From Dysgonomonas sp. UBA7710 (lineage in GTDB: Bacteria > Bacteroidota > Bacteroidia > Bacteroidales > Dysgonomonadaceae): a DNA stretch of 64,000 nt. The notes under the pieces were generated by a model. That model ran no database searches. It had not been told where the DNA came from and saw only the letters and a list, made by a program, of their open reading frames with translations. Position 1 is the first letter of the stretch, and every line of letters starts with the position of its first letter. The position numbers were made by a program, and so were the translations under genes. Below are positions 19,601 to 26,797 of the stretch, one piece after another. The DNA is taken from positions 1 to 64,000 of the forward strand of contig NZ_DLFW01000029.1 of the NCBI RefSeq assembly GCF_002482385.1, written 5' to 3'.

Positions 19601-20664
19601 AGATTACCTTTTCCATCTTCTGTCATTTTTCCGACAAAGGGAAAACTCAAAAAATCTATGTTTGTAGAACTGGCCCCATAATACCGGAACATATCTATTT
19701 CTGTATTGAAATAATTGACCCCTCCGAAATAAGTTCCAACCCAGACTGTTCCCTGAATATCTTTCAATAAGGCAAAGACTGAATTATGGCTGAGGGCATA
19801 CGGTATGTTGTCATTGCTGATATATTTTTTCCATAATCCGGATTCCGGATCGTATCGGTTTAATCCGAAAAAAGTCCCGATCCATATTGCACCCGTATTA
19901 TCTTCTATTATTGTACGCACCTGGTTGTTTGAGATGGAATTCTTACCGGGGCTATGCTTATAGTTTGTTATATCCCGGGAAGGAGAGATTACATACATAC
20001 CACTCGAATAAGTTCCTATATACATACATGCCCTGCTATCTTCGAACAGACATGTGACATCTTCATTTTTTAGTATATGTTCCTGTTTTTCTCCAGTATT
20101 GCCAGAAATGATTGCCAAACCTTTTGTTCCGCCCACCCATGATTGCTTGTCGTTGATGTAGAAGCATTTTATATTTCCTATGTCGGCTGTTATTTGGGCA
20201 TATTTTATAAACGTGTCGGATCTTTTATCATATTGTAAAATTTCATTACCTGTCACGACCCATAAGGAATTTTTCCGTGAAAATACCGCTTTTATATTCT
20301 TTACAGGTAATATCCTAAACTTTTGTGAGGCTATATCATATCTTATCAGGTTATTATCGGCATGTATATAGATAGAACCGGCTTTGTCCCCCTGTATCGA
20401 ATAGATCATATTTTGGGTAATCCTGTCTATTTCTTCCGATGGCCTGAATATCTGCATCGTTTGTCCATTATAACGGTTCAAGCCTTCTGTCGTTCCAAAC
20501 CACATGGTACCCATTTCATCCTGATAAATCGACATGACATTGATCTGGGCTAAACCATCCTGTATCCCTATATGATAAAAATAAATATCATTATTACTTG
20601 CGGCTGATCCATAGGAAGATACACTTACTATAATAAATAGTACTATACTTAATAAAAGTTTCAT
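16624..20664 (-). CDS. hybrid two-component system sensor/regulator (HTCS)
   Basis: A 1346-residue membrane regulator that combines sensor, kinase, receiver and DNA-binding parts in one chain. The start at 20664 (MKLLLSIVLFIIVSVSS) gives a proper signal peptide and is preferred over 20703. The periplasmic half holds two seven-bladed propellers of Reg_prop repeats (TMWFGTTEGLNRY, AIWIGTFFGLNRY, TVWVGTYFGGVNY) and a Y_Y_Y domain (about 690-760). A transmembrane helix follows near 770-790. The histidine kinase has H827 in NVSHEFRTP, and ATPase motifs NLLSNAFKY, DNGIGIP and GTGIGLAL. The receiver aspartate is D1138 in VVSDIMMPN, and an AraC-type HTH ends the protein. HTCS proteins bind a glycan breakdown product and activate their own locus. 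It converges on the GH95-like gene. Confidence 0.95.
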   Translation of the reverse strand: MKLLLSIVLFIIVSVSSYGSAASNNDIYFYHIGIQDGLAQINVMSIYQDEMGTMWFGTTEGLNRYNGQTMQIFRPSEEIDRITQNMIYSIQGDKAGSIYIHADNNLIRYDIASQKFRILPVKNIKAVFSRKNSLWVVTGNEILQYDKRSDTFIKYAQITADIGNIKCFYINDKQSWVGGTKGLAIISGNTGEKQEHILKNEDVTCLFEDSRACMYIGTYSSGMYVISPSRDITNYKHSPGKNSISNNQVRTIIEDNTGAIWIGTFFGLNRYDPESGLWKKYISNDNIPYALSHNSVFALLKDIQGTVWVGTYFGGVNYFNTEIDMFRYYGASSTNIDFLSFPFVGKMTEDGKGNLWICTEGGALNCLNLESRQFSRFMFKNNNLETTEYNNQKCIWYRQGTEQLYIGTYNGGLVIYDINKQNFRRILSGTANPYSLPNNTINKMQYYDGCLVLLTQSGFAKMDMEKEELHPLSTNPDIIRQLSGIGLYTFLIDSNDRLWIQKGGITSINLKTKEVRNFKQDQNGKDIISSNITDIYESSSGDIYFSTVGHGIFRYTQESDKIETYTKKDGLKSDYCYCISELPSGKLLLLHNKGISILSPEQISKPLLMTTPKFPLTGFNYGSSVYVTKNKEIFIGGVNGLVSFYEEDLNKKDNKYTLYFDKLYVNHQLVVPEDKSGILDKSLFLCDEIKLGSEQNNIIIEFASSNYLNTTHSYEYKLEGYDNEWIHTDNPVITYTNLNAGSYKLLIREEQDGEKSSQIYMLAIYISPPFYLSIYAYILYFILIVLITGAVFRFYSQRIKLKATQKEKIQIEALNQNKLRFFMNVSHEFRTPVTLISGQIELLLTQKDLTNKVIHKLLRIQKNTNHLLNLVTELLDFRKQEQGYNRLNLKQVELIAYMKSVFSIFQEYALKKRIKFTFQYSEPDIMIYIDPVQFQKAVYNLLSNAFKYTQEGGNIKLDIAIKGQQVYIKVIDNGIGIPQESLSKVFDRFYQVEYPASGITSGTGIGLALTKGIVLAHKGEIYVKSTLNEGSTFVIVLNLGISHFSKQELEQKDTSSQSFLPVMNDKIQLNDLTEDETEPDSPRPNPDAPSVLFVEDNEELLKILTEAFSIQYNVYTATDGKTGWDIILKHLPDIVVSDIMMPNMTGKELCYKIKNNIYTSHIPVVLLTAQDSEQQILDGLLFNADAYITKPFSMSILLSQCNNLLNNRNLLYKKFRNKEFVTDNNEAQITGDNDNLLLNKAIEIIKSNFENTEFDMNRLATELGLGRTKLYMVIKQETGLTPNEFTLNLKLKEAVRLLENRPQMNISDIAICLGFSSTKYFSKCFKTFYGINPQDWRRKKDKPEEN

Positions 20665-20917
20665 CAATCCGTATATACAATTGTTCAAATATTTACAAAC
20701 CATTCAATTTTCTATCTTAATCTCCTAATGAAGCAAAACTTATTCAAATGCAATGCTTCGTTTATAAGCAATACAGGAATACATTTATATTATCAATAAG
20801 AAAATTAATAAGCCTATAAAGTATGCAGTCTTACGATTTTACTCTTTATTCATCCAATACCAATTTATATTTTCTTTTTTTATTGATTAAATCTAAGGTT
20901 TTTTTATTAATTCTACT

Positions 20918-21958
20918 CTATTTTCTCTTTAAGCTGAATGTTGCCAATACAGCTTTGTGATCGGATGGCCAGTTATTTCCGGATATGTGAAAGGTATCCA
21001 GGGTATGCTCTTTAATACGTTCGCTCCGACAGATAGAACCATCAGAACCCCATATTACGACATTCTTTAACTCCAATCCCTTGTATGGCAAATAATAAAT
21101 AAAATCAATACGCTCCCGCTCATCGGCTTCCGGTGCCCATGTCAATTTCTTTACCTCAACCAGCGGGTTATCCATTGGATAGGTAAAGCCAGGATGTGTT
21201 ACCGGATCGGGATATAATTCCCTGTACGCATCCACATAGCCATTCGCATATAGCATTGTGCTTACGGTCCATGGAACAGCTAATCCGTTATGGTCAAATG
21301 AATCCTTTGTCTTTTGCGTCCAATCTAAAAAAGAAGGTTCATTAAAATCTCCTCCAAGCAGTATAATACGTCCTTTAGATTTGTCCTGATTCGCATATTC
21401 AAGAAAAGCCTGGATGCCATTATCCCGTTTCGACTCCACATTATTCATCATTATGGAATCCATATCCGTCAGAGGTTTCCTTGGTTTCCATGAAGAGCCG
21501 CTATAACCCCTGATATCGTAATAAGTACAATTTAAATAATCAAGGTGAGCGGTATAGAGGGCGACCTCCTGCCCGTCCATATCTATTAAAGCCCTGTATA
21601 CACTACCATGGTCGTCTATACAGGGAAATACTGTTGTTGAATCGATTATGGGGTATTTGGATAATAATCCTGTGTCATAGCTGAGGAAAGAATAAAAAGT
21701 ATGGCCTTTTTCTTTTAACGACTGAACTATACGGTCACAGAACCGGGTATCCTTGTAATTGCGGACTTCGCTGAGTGTAATAAAATCCGCCCCGGACTCA
21801 CATATTTGATCCACAATCGCATTATACCCATCAGGGACTATTGTTCCTTCCTGCCAGATATTGAACTGGAGTATTTTCAACTGTAGTTTTTGTGCGCTGC
21901 ATGAAGCTCCGACCAAAATAAAAATGATAATATATAAAATTCTATTCTTAAGGTACAT
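20918..21958 (-). CDS. exported endonuclease/exonuclease/phosphatase-fold hydrolase
   Basis: A 346-residue exported protein of the EEP phosphodiesterase superfamily. The signal region is IIIFILVGASCSAQ; SCSA may also be a lipobox. Family landmarks are ILQFNIWQEG near residue 30, FITLSEVRN (metal-binding Glu), ILLGGDFNEPS (the D-F-N motif) and NNWPSDHKAVLATF (catalytic Asp-His at the end). The substrate may be a phosphodiester on a glycan, lipid or nucleic acid; the sequence does not tell. Relatives occur at the edges of Bacteroidota polysaccharide loci. It is 253 bp upstream of the HTCS gene on the same strand, so it may or may not be part of the same regulon. Confidence 0.85.
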   Translation of the reverse strand: MYLKNRILYIIIFILVGASCSAQKLQLKILQFNIWQEGTIVPDGYNAIVDQICESGADFITLSEVRNYKDTRFCDRIVQSLKEKGHTFYSFLSYDTGLLSKYPIIDSTTVFPCIDDHGSVYRALIDMDGQEVALYTAHLDYLNCTYYDIRGYSGSSWKPRKPLTDMDSIMMNNVESKRDNGIQAFLEYANQDKSKGRIILLGGDFNEPSFLDWTQKTKDSFDHNGLAVPWTVSTMLYANGYVDAYRELYPDPVTHPGFTYPMDNPLVEVKKLTWAPEADERERIDFIYYLPYKGLELKNVVIWGSDGSICRSERIKEHTLDTFHISGNNWPSDHKAVLATFSLKRK

Positions 21959-22340
21959 AATTAATTAGTTTGTGTTAAAATTAGCAAAATGTTTTTTCTT
22001 ATTACAATAAATTATCAATAAAATACTTTTGGAACTATTTTATCATGTTTTCATGTAAGGTAACTTCAAACCGGACGGCTGCCGGAAAGATGGCAATCAA
22101 TTCATTTAATCTATGAACATTATCAAATAAATGTCGCCTTTTTCCCCGTTTATTCCGGAGGGATTCTTTATCTTCATCATGGTTGTTTGTCCCGGGATAA
22201 GGAAAGGCAGCCCACTTTTATATAAAAACAGAGAAAAAGCAGCCCTCGGATAATTATGCAATGGTATTTTATTATAGAGACCATTTAACAAATACAGGAT
22301 AATAAAATGGTGATTGAATAGAGTTTTATGAGAATGTTAA

Positions 22341-22374
22341 TTAAAATGAATATTCGATAAAATATTCATTTTAA
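22341..22374. promoter_or_regulatory. perfect 14-bp inverted repeat upstream of the cassette
   Basis: TTAAAATGAATATT, six-base spacer CGATAA, then AATATTCATTTTAA, with no mismatch. It ends 27 bp before the -7 box at 22402, so a dimeric protein bound here would sit over the -33 region. It is too AT-rich and lacks the T-tract position to be a convincing terminator for either neighbour. Confidence 0.55.
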
Positions 22375-22401
22375 CAAACTGTATTTAAATAAAAAATCCC
22401 G

Positions 22402-22409
22402 TAAATTTG
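22402..22409 (+). promoter_or_regulatory. Bacteroidota -7 box for the cassette
   Basis: TAAATTTG matches TAnnTTTG exactly. Transcription would start around 22415, which excludes the upstream TTG at 22407 as start codon and supports the ATG at 22440. Confidence 0.5.
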
Positions 22410-22439
22410 ATTGTTCGCAATTACACAACTGATAAACTA

Positions 22440-24095
22440 ATGGTTGTACCACAATCTCTTATAGAATTGTCAAACCGGATAAGGGGTGCAAAACTTTATC
22501 ACAATGCATACATGGGTTACCGTGTATATATCCCTTTTTTGTTGGATCATTCTCCATTCAGAGTAAGAATAAAAGCCTATTTTGAGGTTGTAAACGACAG
22601 ATTGAGACTCAATGTAGATGTTTCTTCGAATGATTATACCCCTTCCTGGTGCAGACAGGAAGCATCACGGATTAAACGGATACTTGAAGAACAGTTCCAC
22701 GAAATCATATTTGATTGTGAATTGATATACAGGAGCATCCCTCTGGATACCCGCCTGCAGGATAAACTTATCCCTACGGTAGGAAACGTTATCCCTTATT
22801 ATGAGAATGCCCTTCGTTTCCTATGCGGCATGAAGGTATCCATTTTACTGTCGGGGAGGTGGCAGGATAAATGGTTCCTGTCTCTATCCCTTGCCTGGAT
22901 ACGCTACCGGAATAGCAGGATCAACAAATTATACTTATTCTTACCGAATGCACAGATTCCTCATTTGAAAAAAGAGATGGAGAGACAGTGGCCGGGAATA
23001 AGTCTTCCGGTATCCCTTATCCCGGTCGAAAGTTTGAGCTTTAACATACAGACTTATGAAAAGTTATTAAAATCCGTAGATAGCCGGACTATGCTCGTTA
23101 TCGACGACTGCCATCTGTTCAAATCCCCTGAGGCCATACGCACCCGGCGCATGATGGATATAGCCGACAAATGCAATTATAAACTGATGATGACCGAATC
23201 ATTGATTGTGAACAATATTCATGATATTTATATGCAGTACCGGATACTTAATAAAGATATACTCGGATATTACCATTGGGACGATTTTTCCCGGAATCAT
23301 ATTATTTATGGAGGAGTGGATGGAAAGCAGATATTAGGATATAAAAATCTGTCTTATCTGGTTGGATTGACAGAACCTTATACTTACTCAGTCAATGAAA
23401 TGGAAGTTCCGGAAGTTGAAACGGACGTCAAGACCTACATCTGTGAACTGACCCCTTCCCAAAAAGAATCTTACAGGAGGAAAAAGAATGAACTGTTGCT
23501 ACTCATTGAAAAATATGAAATACAGATATATGATATTTTCAGGATTATGGGAGAAATGGAAAGGATCGCGTGCGGCTACATTTCTGTAGACCATACAAGG
23601 AATTATTATTACAATACCAATAAGTTACTATTGCTGAAAAAACATACATCCAGAGAATGCAGATATGTTGTTTTTTGTAAATATCTCTTTGAAGTGGACC
23701 TGCTGACAAGCTACTGGGGGCGTAAATCCTGTGCTGTTTTCAGTGGTAAGAATAAAAGTGACAGAAGAACCGAAAGAATACAATTTATGCGGAATAATAA
23801 AAAATACCTTATTTCCACACTAGGTATACAGGAAACATGTCTGGAGGGTGTGGGGACGCAATGCGAAATTATTTTTTTCAGTCTCTCTTTCAGATACAGG
23901 AATTACAGAAGGGAACTGGCTTATATCAGGGAAAATAATATGAACCGGAATACGCCGGTAAAACGCTTTATAACAAACAGCGGGATTGATAGGAAGATTA
24001 TAGAAACCCTGTCCCGCAAAGAAAAACTGGCGAATCAGGTTAACCGGCTATTTACAGACCGGCAGAATCTGAAAAAATTTGTAGAAAGTTTATAA
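22440..24095 (+). CDS. degenerate SNF2-like superfamily 2 helicase relative
   Basis: A 551-residue protein with the outline of an SNF2-type helicase but with altered catalytic motifs. Around residues 139-145 the nucleotide-binding loop reads GRWQDKW, keeping the lysine (K144) but not the G-K-T. The Walker B is LVIDDCHLFKSPEAIRTRR (DDCH at 222-225 instead of DEAH), with the following K-x-P-x-A-x-R context typical of SNF2. Motif III reads MMTES in place of LTGTP. The second RecA-like lobe is recognisable (VVFCKYLFEVDLL about 410; FSGKNKSDRRTERIQFM about 434-450; STLGIQETCLEGVGTQCEIIFFS), but the final arginine-finger motif is poorly kept. No signal peptide. ATP hydrolysis may be lost. First gene of the cassette, with 8 bp before the GNAT-like gene. 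Confidence 0.7.
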   Translation: MVVPQSLIELSNRIRGAKLYHNAYMGYRVYIPFLLDHSPFRVRIKAYFEVVNDRLRLNVDVSSNDYTPSWCRQEASRIKRILEEQFHEIIFDCELIYRSIPLDTRLQDKLIPTVGNVIPYYENALRFLCGMKVSILLSGRWQDKWFLSLSLAWIRYRNSRINKLYLFLPNAQIPHLKKEMERQWPGISLPVSLIPVESLSFNIQTYEKLLKSVDSRTMLVIDDCHLFKSPEAIRTRRMMDIADKCNYKLMMTESLIVNNIHDIYMQYRILNKDILGYYHWDDFSRNHIIYGGVDGKQILGYKNLSYLVGLTEPYTYSVNEMEVPEVETDVKTYICELTPSQKESYRRKKNELLLLIEKYEIQIYDIFRIMGEMERIACGYISVDHTRNYYYNTNKLLLLKKHTSRECRYVVFCKYLFEVDLLTSYWGRKSCAVFSGKNKSDRRTERIQFMRNNKKYLISTLGIQETCLEGVGTQCEIIFFSLSFRYRNYRRELAYIRENNMNRNTPVKRFITNSGIDRKIIETLSRKEKLANQVNRLFTDRQNLKKFVESL

Positions 24096-24103
24096 AATAC
24101 ACT

Positions 24104-24505
24104 ATGATGTACATGAATGATGAAATAAGAATAGAAAAGATCTGGGGTACGGACGGTCGTCTGTATGAACTGATAGCTCCTTTTGTGATGAATCCGGAAG
24201 TTATCCGCCTGAATGGAGGATACCCTTTCAAAAATACAGAAGATCACCTTTGGTATATTTCCGTAAAAGGTAAGAACCTGGTCACCGGATTCATTTCTAT
24301 TGTGAACGACCACTTGTGTAATGACTTTACCTGGCAGGATAAGGATTTGTTAAGGATATTGATAGAACGGGCCTTTATGGATATAGAGAAAGGGACAATC
24401 GTTACTTTCGTTGCCGACAATTCGGACCGGCCTCTCCTTGAAGAAATGGGTTTCTCTGTACAAAAGGAATGGACGAAGTATTTTAAAATGGCAAAGATCA
24501 TATGA
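24104..24505 (+). CDS. small GNAT-like acetyltransferase
   Basis: A 133-residue cytoplasmic protein whose size and strand pattern suggest a GNAT fold: a central LVTGFISIVND strand pair, a helix, and a C-terminal PLLEEMGFSVQKEWTKYFKM segment like the end of many GNAT N-acetyltransferases. The acetyl-CoA loop (Q/R-x-x-G-x-G/A) is not clear, so it may bind a different ligand or be inactive. Start could be 24104, 24107 or 24113. It overlaps the next gene by 4 bp (ATGA at 24502-24505), which implies translational coupling with the IbrA-like protein. Confidence 0.6.
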   Translation: MMYMNDEIRIEKIWGTDGRLYELIAPFVMNPEVIRLNGGYPFKNTEDHLWYISVKGKNLVTGFISIVNDHLCNDFTWQDKDLLRILIERAFMDIEKGTIVTFVADNSDRPLLEEMGFSVQKEWTKYFKMAKII

Positions 24506-25806
24506 GCGGCTGTGAAAAGAATGTTTATGAAATCACTCTGGAACGTACCGGATATATATTCTCGGAATTTGAGAATATATACGTTGCTTTCTCGGGAGGC
24601 AAAGACAGCGGGGTAATGCTCAATATTGTCCTCGACTATATGCGCCGGCACGGGATAAAGCGTAAAATCGGCGTGCTGTATATGGATGTGGAGGCTTCCT
24701 ATAAAAGAACCGCCCGTTTTATAGAGCGGATGTACCTCGATAACCTTGACCTTATCGAGCCCTATTGGGTATGCCTTCCGATGACGACTACCAATGCGGT
24801 TTCTATGTACGAGCCGTTCTGGATTTTCTGGGATCCGGCTAAAAAAGATAAATGGGTGCGTCCGATGCCGGAATATGACTTCATTATCAACAAGGATAAC
24901 CATCCCTTTGATTTTTACAGGGAGAATATGACTTTCGAAGAGTTCACTCCCCTGTTCGGCGATTGGTATGCCCGGCGGCACGGGGATAAAAAGACTGCCT
25001 GCCTGATCGGTATCCGGGCGGATGAAAGCCTGAACCGTTATCATGCCGTCTCCCGGAAGGATAAGCTTTCCTATAAGGATAAAAGCTACTCCACCCGGAT
25101 ATCGGACAATACCTATAATTTCTATCCCATCTGTGACTGGCGCACGGAGGATATCTGGACATACAACGGCAGGTACCGCAAGCCCTACAATAGTATCTAT
25201 GACCTGTTTTATCTGGCGGGAGTCCCTTTATCCAGGATGCGGATATGCGAGCCTTACGGGGATGAGCAAAAAGCCGGGCTAAACCTTTTCAAAGTATTGG
25301 AGCCCGAAACATGGGTAAGAGTAGTAGACCGTGTCAGCGGAGCCAACTTCGGGAATATCTATTGCGGGACCAAAGCGACGGGAGCCGGGAGGATAAGCCT
25401 CCCCGGGGGACACACATGGAAAAGCTACTGTAAGTTCCTGCTGAGAACACTTCCCGGAGAAACCCGCAGGATATATACGGCCAAATTCATCAAGTTTATC
25501 CGTTACTGGAACAGGATCGGTTCTCCCGTCAGCGAAGAGGATATCTTCGAACTGGACCCGGATATGATCGTCAATACCCGGCAGTATAGTAAACGGGGTA
25601 AGGGTGACAAATATGTCGTGCGTTTCAAAACCATACCGGATGCATTGCCCGGCCTGGATAACAAAACGGATTTCCTCTCGTGGAAACGTATGTGCATGGC
25701 TATCCTTAAAAATGATATTACATGCAGGACACTGTCTTTCTCAATGACAAAGAAGCAGATATTAAGGCAACAGGAATTAATCCGGAAATACGAAGAAATG
25801 CTATGA
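24502..25806 (+). CDS. IbrA-like PAPS-reductase/DUF3440 protein
   Basis: A 434-residue protein with an N-terminal adenine-nucleotide alpha-hydrolase (PAPS reductase-like) domain and a C-terminal DUF3440 region. The PP-loop is VAFSGGKDSGVM, with SGGKDSG at residues 31-37, and ACLIGIRADESLNRY matches the second conserved block. DWRTEDIWTY and LSRMRICEPYG are DUF3440-type segments. Relatives include E. coli IbrA and, more distantly, DndC. Proteins of this class activate sulfur or adenylate substrates, but the IbrA reaction is not known. E. coli IbrA acts with IbrB to raise expression of Eib immunoglobulin-binding proteins. It is joined to neighbours on both sides by ATGA overlaps. The reading frame looks more GC-rich than the helicase gene before it. 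Confidence 0.9.
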   Translation: MSGCEKNVYEITLERTGYIFSEFENIYVAFSGGKDSGVMLNIVLDYMRRHGIKRKIGVLYMDVEASYKRTARFIERMYLDNLDLIEPYWVCLPMTTTNAVSMYEPFWIFWDPAKKDKWVRPMPEYDFIINKDNHPFDFYRENMTFEEFTPLFGDWYARRHGDKKTACLIGIRADESLNRYHAVSRKDKLSYKDKSYSTRISDNTYNFYPICDWRTEDIWTYNGRYRKPYNSIYDLFYLAGVPLSRMRICEPYGDEQKAGLNLFKVLEPETWVRVVDRVSGANFGNIYCGTKATGAGRISLPGGHTWKSYCKFLLRTLPGETRRIYTAKFIKFIRYWNRIGSPVSEEDIFELDPDMIVNTRQYSKRGKGDKYVVRFKTIPDALPGLDNKTDFLSWKRMCMAILKNDITCRTLSFSMTKKQILRQQELIRKYEEML

Positions 25807-26462
25807 AAGAAGAAAAGGACATCATAGAACAGATAACAAGAAATCTGTGTAGTTATATAGAGGGCATTAAAGATACGGAAGAAAAAATAGACACGCTGAA
25901 TTATGTCCGGTCGATGTTGCATGAGGTGAGCCCGATGAAACACCATCCGGTAGACTTCGTCGCATGGGAAAGATCTGAAAACATAGAAGGCAACGACTAT
26001 AACCCGAACAGTGTTGCCCCGCCGGAAATGGCCTTGCTGGTTACGTCCATCGAGGAAGATGGCTATACCATGCCTGTAGTCGGCAGTCCGGAAGAGGACA
26101 TCATCCGGATCGTGGACGGGTTTCACCGCAGGAAGGCTGAGCGCAAGTCCCGGAAGATATCCCAAAGTACACAGGGCAGGCTTCCCGTGACTTATATACG
26201 TGAGTCTAAACGGGAATTAAGTGAAAGGATGGCTTCAACCATACGCCATAACCGGGCCAGGGGCACCCATGATATAACCCTGATGTCGGAAATCGTAAGG
26301 GAACTGATCTCTATAGGAAAATCCGGCGCATGGATATCGAAACATATAGGGATGGATATGGATGAAATATTGCGCTTAAAACAATTGACCGGTATTGCCG
26401 AACTATTCAAAGACCGGGAGTTTTCCGTAAGGATTATAAACGAGAACCCGGATGGAGAATAA
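25803..26462 (+). CDS. IbrB-like ParB-fold protein
   Basis: A 219-residue protein with a ParB/sulfiredoxin-like nuclease-fold domain. The segments YNPNSVAPPEMALLVTSI, YTMPVVG and IRIVDGFHRRKAE are the ParB-type boxes, and TIRHNRARGTH is characteristic of IbrB. A C-terminal helix-rich part (GAWISKHIGMDMDEILRLKQL) looks like the ParB HTH-like region and could bind DNA. The start at 25803 is preferred over 25722 because it makes an ATGA overlap with the IbrA-like gene, the same junction as between the two preceding genes. ParB folds can bind and hydrolyse CTP or act as nucleases; which applies here is not known. Last gene of the cassette. Confidence 0.88.
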   Translation: MKEEKDIIEQITRNLCSYIEGIKDTEEKIDTLNYVRSMLHEVSPMKHHPVDFVAWERSENIEGNDYNPNSVAPPEMALLVTSIEEDGYTMPVVGSPEEDIIRIVDGFHRRKAERKSRKISQSTQGRLPVTYIRESKRELSERMASTIRHNRARGTHDITLMSEIVRELISIGKSGAWISKHIGMDMDEILRLKQLTGIAELFKDREFSVRIINENPDGE

Positions 26463-26742
26463 ATGGCAGTTCAATTTAAATAGATCTTGCCAGCTAGTGC
26501 ACAAATACACAAGTTCAGATTTATTAGTCCGAATAACTAAAATAAAAAGAGTTCATCAAGAAACTGTTCTTAACCAGAAAATAAAGGTGTAAGTGATTGG
26601 GGAATAAGTAGTTTTCAATATCCTCAGATATTCACAAAATAGTCAAAAATTACAAAATGCCAGTAAAAGCCAGTTATTGAGTGAAAAATAAGCGAAGAAA
26701 AATTTCAGCTCTGCCTTGTACGCTTTTTAATAGCTTATAAAA
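26463..26742. other. non-coding gap after the cassette
   Basis: About 280 bp of AT-rich sequence between the end of the IbrB-like gene and the terminator of the fimbrillin gene. I see no gene, tRNA or integration site in it. Confidence 0.6.
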
Positions 26743-26778
26743 ATAGAGGCTCAATACAATTCCGTATTGAGCCTCTAT
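26743..26778 (-). terminator. hairpin terminator of the fimbrillin gene
   Basis: Perfect 15-bp arms ATAGAGGCTCAATAC (26743-26757) and GTATTGAGCCTCTAT (26764-26778) with a six-base loop. On the minus strand the hairpin is followed by TTTTTATAAG. It lies 19 bp beyond the fimbrillin stop codon and may also stop readthrough from the cassette. Confidence 0.8.
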
Positions 26779-26797
26779 CTGATATTTAAAAAGAATT

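Larger units (their letters stand above)
21959..22439. other. intergenic region upstream of the IbrAB-like cassette
   Basis: About 480 bp, AT-rich, between the divergent EEP gene and the cassette. Contains the perfect inverted repeat at 22341-22374 and a -7 box at 22402-22409. One short minus-strand frame (22106-22291, 61 codons) has no recognisable features and I do not call it a gene. Confidence 0.6.

Noticed and set aside
22106..22291. 61-codon minus-strand frame in the gap before the cassette
   Set aside because: No motif, no promoter box and no homology I can recognise; the region is otherwise non-coding.
25722..25802. Longer N-terminus for the IbrB-like protein
   Set aside because: It would overlap the IbrA-like gene by 85 bp; the ATGA junction at 25803 repeats the pattern seen at 24502.
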